Below are positions 13,767-18,472 of a stretch of DNA of 18,472 bases, piece by piece. The DNA is taken from positions 1 through 18,472 of the forward strand of contig JBBWZQ010000007.1 in assembly GCA_039649115.1 (NCBI GenBank). The letters run 5' to 3'. The DNA is from DATEJJ01 sp039649115. GTDB lineage: Bacteria; Actinomycetota; Actinomycetes; Mycobacteriales; Micromonosporaceae. The position numbers were made by a program, and so were the translations under genes. Position 1 is the stretch's first letter; every line of letters begins with the position of its first letter. Below the pieces are notes generated by a model. That model had not been told where the DNA came from. It saw only the letters and a program-made list of their open reading frames with translations, and searched no databases.

Positions 13767-13804
13767 CGTGGCGCGCCCGGACGGAGGTAGCCGGGCGCAC
13801 CACG
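13767..13804. terminator. Bidirectional terminator hairpin between GH3 and cellulase genes
   Basis: CGTGGCGCGCCCGG (13767-13780) pairs with CCGGGCGCACCACG (13791-13804), a 14-bp stem with one C-A mismatch and a 10-nt loop. It lies 19 nt after the GH3 stop and 10 nt after the cellulase stop on the other strand, so it can serve both. Confidence 0.8.
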
Positions 13805-13814
13805 CCGGCACGGT

Positions 13815-15335
13815 CTACTGGGTGAGCAGGTGTGCCTTGAACCCCGCGCCGAAGTTGGTCGCGGTGCCGGTGTAATCGGTGATCAGTGCGGGGCCGGTGG
13901 AGCAGTCCCAGTTGTTCCAGGTCCATCCGAGGTACCCGACGCCGTGCGAGTCCGCCCAGCTCATCACGGTGTTGATGAAGCTGGAGTTGCAGTCGTTCTC
14001 GCCGATCTCCGACAGGGTCAGCGGCACCTGCGCCGCCACCGGGCCCCAGTTGCTGTCCCAGCAGGACGAGCTGATGCACGCGTTGAAGTTGTACACGTGC
14101 GCGAAGGCCACCAGGTTGCCGGTCGAGTCGGTCGGCTTGAACTGCAGCCATTGGCTCAGGTCGTTCGAGTACTCCAGGCCCCCGATCATGACCACGTTGG
14201 TGTTGCCCGTGGCGCGTACGGCGTTGAGCAGGCTCTGGAACCCGGCCACCTGGTACGGGATGCCCGCGCAGGTGCCGCCGTCGCGCCAGCAGGCCCAGCC
14301 GCTGGCCGCACTACCGGTGGCGCGCGACGCGTACGGCTCGTTGAACAGGTCGAAGACCACCCGGTTGTCCTTGTACGCGTTGGCCACGCCGGTCCAGAAC
14401 GTCGGCCCGTACTGCGCGTCGGGCATCGGCTTCTGGCAGGTCGCCTTGATGTCCGAGCAGCCGGCGGACGGGCCGGTGTACTGGCCGAAGTTCCAGTGCA
14501 TCTCCAGGATCGGCGTGATGCCGCTGGCCAGCAGCAGGTTGACGTACGCCTTCACGTTCGCCTGGTACGCGCTGCCGCTGGGCCCGCCGGCGGGAACGTC
14601 GGGCGTACCCACCCAGCACTCCTCGTTCAGCGGCACCCGGACCGTCCGCACCTTCCAGGTCTTCATCGCGTCGATCGAGGCCTGGTCCATCGGGCCGTTC
14701 CACATCCCGTTGCCCTGGATGCAGGCGAATTCGCCGCCGGACCGGTTCACGCCGAGCAGCCGGTAGGTCGCGCCGGACGAGGTGACCAGCTTGTTGCCGG
14801 CGACGTGCAGGGCCGGCGCCGCACCGGCGGGCGGCGGCGAGCTGGGTGGCGGTGACGACGGTGGCCGCGAACTGGGCGGCTGGGAGCTGGGCGGCTGGGA
14901 GCTGGGCGGCGGCGAGGTCACGCTGCCGGTACAGGTGACGCCGTTGATCGTGAACGCGGTCGGCATCGGGTTGACGCTGCCCCACGAGGCGATGAAGCCC
15001 AGCGACACCGAACCGTTGGTGGCCACCGTCCCGTTCCAGCTCACGTTCGTCGCGGTGACGTGGGAGCCGGTCTGCGCCCAGTTGGCACTCCAGCCCTGGT
15101 TGATCTTCTGGTTGGCGTCGGGGAAGTCGAACGCCAACGTCCAGCTGGTGAGCTGGTCACCCAGGTTGGTGAAATTCACGGCGCCCTGGAAGGCGCCCTG
15201 CCACTGGCCGGCGATCGCGTAAGTTACCGAGCAGCCGGCGGTCGCCGCGGAGGCGGTGCCGGTCAGCACCGCGACACCACCAGCCACCACCATGCCAGCC
15301 GCCGCCGCTGCCACGAGGGCAACGCGATGTTTCAT
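13815..15335 (-). CDS. Secreted CBM2-GH5 cellulase (endo-beta-1,4-glucanase type)
   Basis: A 506-residue exported enzyme. Signal peptide about 1-31 (MKHRVALVAAAAAGMVVAGG... ATASAAT region). The CBM2 module spans C35-C135 with surface tryptophans in GQWQGAF (W45), INQGWSANW (W82, W86) and VSWNGTV (W100), the usual crystalline-cellulose binding face. A Pro/Ser linker (about 141-170) has PPSSQ-type repeats. The GH5 domain (about 172-506) has VRVPLNEECW, EMHWNF, acid/base Glu333 in FDLFNEP, AHVYNFNAC and nucleophile Glu443 in LSEIGEND. ATG at 15335 was chosen because GAGGAG lies 6 nt upstream and the signal peptide starts there; a frame to 15416 would extend it into promoter sequence. The promoter region carries a 20-bp near-palindrome and a CebR-like box. 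It is probably not co-transcribed with the Cip1-like gene, which ends at a terminator hairpin. Confidence 0.95.
   Translation of the reverse strand: MKHRVALVAAAAAGMVVAGGVAVLTGTASAATAGCSVTYAIAGQWQGAFQGAVNFTNLGDQLTSWTLAFDFPDANQKINQGWSANWAQTGSHVTATNVSWNGTVATNGSVSLGFIASWGSVNPMPTAFTINGVTCTGSVTSPPPSSQPPSSQPPSSRPPSSPPPSSPPPAGAAPALHVAGNKLVTSSGATYRLLGVNRSGGEFACIQGNGMWNGPMDQASIDAMKTWKVRTVRVPLNEECWVGTPDVPAGGPSGSAYQANVKAYVNLLLASGITPILEMHWNFGQYTGPSAGCSDIKATCQKPMPDAQYGPTFWTGVANAYKDNRVVFDLFNEPYASRATGSAASGWACWRDGGTCAGIPYQVAGFQSLLNAVRATGNTNVVMIGGLEYSNDLSQWLQFKPTDSTGNLVAFAHVYNFNACISSSCWDSNWGPVAAQVPLTLSEIGENDCNSSFINTVMSWADSHGVGYLGWTWNNWDCSTGPALITDYTGTATNFGAGFKAHLLTQ
14836..14913 (-). repeat. 15-bp repeats encoding the cellulase Pro/Ser linker
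   Basis: Units close to CCCAGCTCCCAGCCG (minus strand) repeat in frame and encode PPSSQ/PPSSR/PPSSP. The repeats diverge toward the catalytic end. They explain the low-complexity linker and are not a mobile or CRISPR-like element. Confidence 0.75.
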
Positions 15336-15370
15336 CGGGATCTCCTCTTCTGATTTGAGGTGATCATCGA

Positions 15371-15384
15371 TGGAAGCGCTCGGC
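15371..15384. promoter_or_regulatory. CebR-like box upstream of the cellulase gene
   Basis: TGGAAGCGCTCGGC matches the actinobacterial cellulose-utilisation operator TGGGAGCGCTCCCA at 10 of 14 positions, with the AGCGCTC centre intact. It lies about 36-49 nt upstream of the cellulase ATG. CebR is a LacI-type repressor released by cello-oligosaccharides; the regulator gene is not in the window. Confidence 0.45.
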
Positions 15385-15395
15385 TGCATAGTGGA

Positions 15396-15415
15396 TGACT
15401 TAACCGGTAAAGTCA
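15396..15415. promoter_or_regulatory. 20-bp near-perfect palindrome in the cellulase promoter
   Basis: TGACTTAACCGGTAAAGTCA is symmetric except for one A-A pair. On the minus strand its right edge overlaps a TTGACT -35 (15416-15411), and a TATGCA -10 candidate lies at 15390-15385 with a long 20-nt spacer. A factor bound here would cover the spacer. It does not resemble the nearby CebR-like box. Confidence 0.55.
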
Positions 15416-15418
15416 ACG

Positions 15419-15450
15419 GGGGCCCGCTCCCGTGCCAGGGAACGGGCCCC
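15419..15450 (-). terminator. Terminator of the Cip1-like gene
   Basis: GGGGCCCG-C-TCCC (15419-15431) pairs with GGGA-A-CGGGCCCC (15438-15450): 12 paired bases, one internal mismatch, 6-nt loop. It begins 7 nt after the Cip1-like stop and just upstream of the cellulase promoter, so it should separate the two transcripts. Confidence 0.8.
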
Positions 15451-15456
15451 GCGGGG

Positions 15457-16659
15457 TCAGCAGCCGATCCGGTTCGCGCCCAGCGCCACGTCGTCGTACC
15501 AGAGCGTGTCGGCGCCCTCGCCGTAGCTCTCCCAGCCCAACCGGAAGTCGGTCAGCGCCGGCCGCCAGTTGGCCCGGCCCAGCCACTGCTGGTCGACGTC
15601 CTGGGTCGGTACCCCGTCCTCGTGCAGGCCCGCGACCTGGGTGCCGTTGAGCCAGGTGTCCATCGTCCCGGCCGAGCCGTTGACCATGAACTCCACGCAC
15701 TGCCAGGCGTTCGTGGGCAGCGGCATGCTCATCGACACGCCGACCGGGCTCTGCGCCGGAAGGGTGGCGTCGTCGGACTGCCGGTTCCACTGCAGCGCCG
15801 CGTTCTGCCCACCCATGCGCAGGTCGTTGCCGGCGTCGGCGGAGTCCCGCATCGCCACGAAGGTGATGTGCGCGGCCGGCAGCGCGGTGGTGTGCCGCAC
15901 GTAGAACCGGGCGTACCAGACCGGGCCGATCCCTGGGACGTTGGCGGTGGCGCCGACGAACACGTGGTTGCAGTAACCGGCCGCACCGTCCACCCGCAGC
16001 GAGCGGGTACCGGAGCGGGCCACCGCACTGTCCACTGTGGCCGAACCGGTGCCCTGGCAGTTGGGGAAGCTGGTCGACCAGGCACCGCTGGGCACGGTAC
16101 CCGTCTGATTCTCGAAGCCGTCACACACCGCGGCGCCGCCGCAGCCACCACCACCCTGGGTGGGGCTGGACGACGGGCTGGCCGGTGGCGACGAGGGCGC
16201 CGCCGGTGACGAGGGCGCCGCGGATGACGGCGTGGCGGAGCCGCCACACGGCGTGCCGTTCAGCGCGAAGTCGGTGGGCGCCGGGTTGGCGGCGCCGAAC
16301 GTGCCCTGCAGGCCGAACTGCGCCGAGCCGCCGGCCGCCACCTGGCCGTTCCATGCCAAGTTGCGCGCGGTGACAATGGCGCCGCTCTGGCTGACCACCG
16401 CGTTCCACGCGTTGCTGACCTGCTGGCCGCCGCCGTAGGTCCAGCTCACCGTCCAGCCGTTGACCGCGGTGGCGCCGACGTCCACGGTGATGTCGGCGGT
16501 GAACCCGCCCGACCACTGGTTGGCCTGGTAGGTGACCTGGCAGCCGGCGGCGGCGCCGGCCGGGCCGGCGACCCACACCCCGGCGGACACCAGCAGCGCC
16601 GCGCCGGTGCCGGCGATGATCCATCGGGTACGCGGGCGCACGGTACTGACCTTCTGCAT
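15457..16659 (-). CDS. Secreted CBM2 protein with Cip1-like C-terminal domain
   Basis: A 400-residue exported protein. Signal peptide about 1-37 (RPRTRW then a hydrophobic core, ending AGPAGAAA). The CBM2 module spans C40-C138 (NQWSGGF, VNGWTVSWTY, VSNAWNA, LAWNGQV) and binds cellulose or chitin. A Ser/Pro/Ala linker with a Gly-rich end runs to about 175. The C-terminal domain (179-400) starts CDGFENQTGTVPSGAW and contains VWYARFYVRHTTALPAAHITFVAMRD, QNAALQWNRQSDD, WQCVEFMVNGSAGTMDTWLNG and ends DTLWYDDVALGANRIGC. This pattern resembles the beta-sandwich of fungal Cip1 (cellulose-induced protein 1) and related polysaccharide-lyase-like folds; enzymatic activity is unproven. ATG at 16659 follows AAGGAGG at short spacing. 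It lies next to the GH5 cellulase in the same direction. Confidence 0.85.
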   Translation of the reverse strand: MQKVSTVRPRTRWIIAGTGAALLVSAGVWVAGPAGAAAGCQVTYQANQWSGGFTADITVDVGATAVNGWTVSWTYGGGQQVSNAWNAVVSQSGAIVTARNLAWNGQVAAGGSAQFGLQGTFGAANPAPTDFALNGTPCGGSATPSSAAPSSPAAPSSPPASPSSSPTQGGGGCGGAAVCDGFENQTGTVPSGAWSTSFPNCQGTGSATVDSAVARSGTRSLRVDGAAGYCNHVFVGATANVPGIGPVWYARFYVRHTTALPAAHITFVAMRDSADAGNDLRMGGQNAALQWNRQSDDATLPAQSPVGVSMSMPLPTNAWQCVEFMVNGSAGTMDTWLNGTQVAGLHEDGVPTQDVDQQWLGRANWRPALTDFRLGWESYGEGADTLWYDDVALGANRIGC

Positions 16660-16781
16660 CCATCCTCCTTGCCGGCCGGGCGCGATGGCAGCCCGGGCGG
16701 CGCCGTGTGACGACGACGTGAGTACCGCCAGGCGGGCGAAGAAGGCCCGCAGCCCTGTGGCGGTGTGTACCGGCCCCACGG

Positions 16782-16889
16782 TCATGCTATGCATCGATCT
16801 ACCGCGATGGAAGCACCGGGCTCTCCCAGGAGGCCGGCACGGTGCGGCGGGTGCGCGGCGACCGCATGGTCCCGGTTGTTCTCGGTCAT
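16782..16889 (-). CDS. Possible 35-residue peptide (doubtful)
   Basis: A short frame starts with ATG at 16889, about 9 nt after AGGGGG, and ends TAG at 16784-16782. It would encode a 35-residue peptide, MTENNRDHAVAAHPPHR to GASIAVDRCIA. I recognise no family, and it is not a typical leader peptide. The predicted promoter for the Cip1-like gene lies inside it, which argues against it being a gene. Confidence 0.15.
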   Translation of the reverse strand: MTENNRDHAVAAHPPHRAGLLGEPGASIAVDRCIA

Positions 16890-16972
16890 TGTCGTCAACC
16901 CCCTACAGCCGGGCGTGCGCCGTCCAATACCGCGAATAGGTAAAAGTGCGCGCATGCCGTGTCGGAAAGGCG

Positions 16973-16991
16973 ACGGTCCACAGTAGACCGT
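16973..16991. promoter_or_regulatory. Inverted repeat upstream of the first response regulator
   Basis: ACGGTC and GACCGT, perfect 6-bp arms 7 bp apart, end 33 nt before the ATG of the first LuxR-type regulator. The spacing of one helical turn between half-sites suits a dimeric HTH protein; autoregulation is possible. Confidence 0.35.
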
Positions 16992-17024
16992 GACGTTCCT
17001 GTAACGCTCCCGACGGAAAGCCCG

Positions 17025-17639
17025 ATGGTACAAATAGTGATCCGAATTCTGATCGTGTCTGAGCTCGGTCTGCTCCGCGGCGCACTGCGGGCCGTACTCT
17101 CCCACGAAGACGATCTGACGGTCAGCGAGCTGGGTACCTGCCAGGACGCGGTCGAGGTGGTGCGCCAGTGGCGACCCCAGGTCGTGCTGATCGACCTCGC
17201 GCCCGACGAGCGCACCGGGCTGGAGACCGCCCGCCGCATCACCCACGCGGTGCCCGCCTGCGCGGTGGTCGCGCTGACCGACCAGCACAAGCCGGGTACG
17301 CTGCGGCAGGGTCTGGAAGCGGGGGTGCGCGGCTTCGCCAGCACCGAACAGCCGCCCGAGGAACTGGCCGACCTGATCCGCCGGGTGGCCGGTGGCGACC
17401 GGGTGATCGACCCGACCAGCGCGCTGGCCGCACTGGCCGCCGTGGACAATCCGCTCACCGCGCGCGAGCGCGAGGTGCTGCGGCTGGCCGCCGAGGGGCT
17501 GCCGACGAAAACCATCGCCCGACTGCTGTATCTGACCGACGGCACGGTACGCAATCACGTGTGGGCGATTCTCCGCAAAACTGGTACGCGCAATCGTATG
17601 CAGGCAATCCGCCGCGCTAGGGACGCCGGCTGGATATAA
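17025..17639 (+). CDS. NarL/LuxR-type response regulator with atypical receiver (first of a tandem pair)
   Basis: A 204-residue protein. The receiver domain (about 5-125) keeps the phospho-acceptor-like Asp57 (VVLIDLAPDERTG) and Thr85 (VVALTDQ). The acidic pair that binds Mg is reduced to S12-E13 (LIVSELGLLRGAL), and the conserved Lys near 107 is missing (GFASTEQPPEEL). The C-terminal LuxR HTH (about 142-204) is intact: NPLTAREREVLRLAAEGLPTKTIARLLYLTDGTVRNHVWAIL. The layout, beginning IRILI...LLRGAL, resembles DesR-type orphan regulators. Phosphorylation is doubtful, so the receiver may sense through dimerisation or a ligand. ATG 17025 has GGAAAG 4 nt upstream; GTG 17037 matches the paralogue's start but lacks a site. 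The paralogue follows 111 nt downstream. No histidine kinase is in view. Confidence 0.88.
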   Translation: MVQIVIRILIVSELGLLRGALRAVLSHEDDLTVSELGTCQDAVEVVRQWRPQVVLIDLAPDERTGLETARRITHAVPACAVVALTDQHKPGTLRQGLEAGVRGFASTEQPPEELADLIRRVAGGDRVIDPTSALAALAAVDNPLTAREREVLRLAAEGLPTKTIARLLYLTDGTVRNHVWAILRKTGTRNRMQAIRRARDAGWI

Positions 17640-17669
17640 GCCCGCGCCAGGCGGGCGTGCGGCGCGCAC
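17640..17669 (+). terminator. Double hairpin after the first response regulator
   Basis: GCCCGC-GCCAG-GCGGGC (17640-17656) is followed directly by GTGCG-GCG-CGCAC (17657-17669). The first starts at the base after the stop codon. Together they look like a terminator separating the two regulator genes, followed by an AT-richer probable promoter region for the second. Confidence 0.5.
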
Positions 17670-17750
17670 TTGTGATTCAATGTTGCGGTCACATTACGTG
17701 GGCATTTCATTACCCGTGGGTACGAACACACCAGCTGGGGAGGGCGGCGT

Positions 17751-18356
17751 GTGATCCGTACGCTACTGGCAATGCCGAGCGGGTTACTCCGCGGCGCACT
17801 GCGCTTCGTACTGTCCACTCACGACGACATCGACGTGGTCGCCGAACACGACAACCTCGCCGATGTCGTTGCCGGGACCCGGGAACAGCGACCCGACGTC
17901 ACGGTCCTGGATCTCGAGATGATCGGGCTGGACACCGCGTCGATCGCCCGCCACCCGCTCCTCGAGCCGGACGACTACCGGCTGCTCGTCCTGGTGGATC
18001 CGCGCCGCCCGGGCGCGCTGATCGCCGGCCTGACCTCGTCGCCGCGGGTCGGCTTCCTGGCTCACACCGTGCCGCCGGAGCGGGTGGTCGACGGGATCCG
18101 CCGGCTCTACCGCGACGAGCCGGTACTCGACGCCGACCTGGTGGCGGCGGCGCTGCGCACCAAGAGCCCGCTGACACCGCAGGAGCTGCGGGTGCTGCAG
18201 GCCGCGGCGCTGGGTGCGCCGGTCAAGGAGATCGCGCGCAAGCTCGGGCTGTCACCGGGTACGGTGCGCAACTACCTGTCCCGCATCATCGCCAAGACCG
18301 GCGCCCGCACCCGGATCGAGGCCGTGCACATCGCCCAGCGGGCCGGCTGGCTCTGA
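17751..18356 (+). CDS. NarL/LuxR-type regulator with degenerate receiver (second of a tandem pair)
   Basis: A 201-residue paralogue of the preceding protein. The N-terminus MIRTLLAMPSGLLRGALRFVLSTHDD aligns with the first copy. The acidic pair is gone (P9-S10), the switch Thr is Val82 (LVLVDPRRPG) and the conserved Lys is His105 (GFLAHTVPPERV); only Asp54 (VTVLDLEMIG) remains. It is further from a working receiver than its neighbour. The LuxR HTH (about 138-201) is intact: SPLTPQELRVLQAAALGAPVKEIARKLGLSPGTVRNYLSRIIAKTG. It probably binds DNA without classical phosphorylation. GTG at 17751 is preceded by GGGGAGGG. It has its own AT-richer upstream region (17670-17735), with TTGCGG and TTCATT 17 nt apart as a weak promoter candidate. 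Confidence 0.88.
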   Translation: MIRTLLAMPSGLLRGALRFVLSTHDDIDVVAEHDNLADVVAGTREQRPDVTVLDLEMIGLDTASIARHPLLEPDDYRLLVLVDPRRPGALIAGLTSSPRVGFLAHTVPPERVVDGIRRLYRDEPVLDADLVAAALRTKSPLTPQELRVLQAAALGAPVKEIARKLGLSPGTVRNYLSRIIAKTGARTRIEAVHIAQRAGWL

Positions 18357-18379
18357 CCCGGCAGCGCGGCCGACCGGGG

Positions 18380-18472
18380 TCAACGCAGCAGGACGTCGGG
18401 AGTGGACAGAGCCGGGTCCGAAGCGGCGGCGCGGGCGACCACATCGGAGTCCCTCCAGACACCGTCCACTGT
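18380..18472 (-). CDS. C-terminal end of an unidentified protein (possible LRV-like repeat)
   Basis: Thirty codons are visible before the TGA at 18382-18380; the rest is beyond the right edge. The visible end translates as TVDGVWRDSDVVARAAASD followed by PALSTPDVLLR. Codon bias is normal for this genome. The pattern D-x-V-x-R-x-x-x-x-x-P-x-x-x-P-x-V-L resembles leucine-rich-repeat-variant (LRV) units, but one partial unit is weak evidence. It converges with the second regulator gene, 23 nt between stops. Confidence 0.5.
   Translation of the reverse strand, partial: TVDGVWRDSDVVARAAASDPALSTPDVLLR

Larger units (their letters stand above)
16660..17024. other. Divergent intergenic region between the Cip1-like gene and the first response regulator
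   Basis: A 365-bp stretch without a secure gene. It holds a possible minus-strand promoter (TTCCAT 16812-16807, 17 nt, TAGCAT 16789-16784) for the Cip1-like gene. A CGATGGAAGC motif (16805-16814) is shared with the cellulase promoter. There is also an ACGGTC-N7-GACCGT inverted repeat (16973-16991) upstream of the first regulator and a 35-codon minus-strand frame. AT content rises near 16930-16960 and 17025-17050. Confidence 0.6.

Noticed and set aside
14836..14913. Repeat tract considered as CRISPR or minisatellite
   Set aside because: It is in frame and encodes the Pro/Ser linker of the cellulase; no spacers.
16660..16794. 45-residue N-terminal extension of the Cip1-like protein
   Set aside because: ATG 16659 has a near-perfect ribosome-binding site and begins the signal peptide; the extension would bury it.
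16782..17669. Minus-strand open frame opposite the first response regulator
   Set aside because: Antisense to a clear LuxR-type gene; only its last 35 codons fall in intergenic DNA and were listed as doubtful.

Overview
High-GC actinobacterial chromosome, most likely a member of the Micromonosporaceae (Actinoplanes/Micromonospora/Catellatospora type). The basis is the strong G/C preference at third codon positions, frequent GTG starts, the actinobacterial pgsA-to-gcvP gene order, and secreted CBM2-linked cellulose-active proteins. I saw no rRNA, tRNA, CRISPR array, transposase, integrase or phage gene.

Left half (about 1-8200, all minus strand): a conserved housekeeping neighbourhood, read from right to left. 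A tight operon encodes a CDP-alcohol phosphatidyltransferase, a DUF881 protein, a small basic DUF1290 membrane protein, a second DUF881 protein and GcvH. A recognisable promoter then precedes garA (FHA domain) and ftsR (MerR-type), which are fused by an ATGA overlap. A bifunctional-nuclease (DUF151) gene and a second MerR-type regulator follow. Two genes not in the mycobacterial version of the cluster come next: a SanA/YdcF-like DUF218 protein and a VAT1-like NAD(P)H:quinone reductase. Finally gcvP starts and runs off the left edge, preceded by a glycine riboswitch. The order matches M. tuberculosis Rv1822-Rv1832, linking phospholipid synthesis, cell-envelope/division proteins, the glycine cleavage system and 2-oxoglutarate/glutamate control by GarA. 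A 70-bp array of five exact-period 14-bp repeats sits at the end of the second merR gene.

Middle (8300-10600, plus strand): a hemerythrin (HHE) protein, then a two-gene partner-switching module. The first protein is an anti-sigma-factor antagonist (STAS) whose usual phosphorylated Ser/Thr is Ala. The second is a STAS-HATPase fusion that looks like the cognate anti-sigma kinase. A candidate GTTT-N15-GGGT promoter lies upstream.

Right half (10600-16660): secreted carbohydrate-active enzymes. A secreted SGNH/GDSL hydrolase (minus) and a secreted GH3 beta-N-acetylhexosaminidase-type enzyme (plus) diverge from a region with a 19-bp palindrome. Convergent to the GH3 gene, across a strong bidirectional hairpin, lies a CBM2-GH5 cellulase. 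Behind it is a CBM2 protein with a Cip1-like C-terminal domain. The cellulase promoter carries a 20-bp near-palindrome and a CebR-like box.

Right end (17025-18472): two tandem paralogous NarL/LuxR-type regulators (plus) whose receiver domains have lost the acidic pocket and the conserved lysine, so they are probably pseudo-receivers. The 3' end of an unidentified minus-strand gene with a possible LRV-like repeat follows. I found no clear new defence or biosynthetic system. The strongest leads are the unphosphorylatable STAS/STAS-HATPase pair and the degenerate tandem response regulators.
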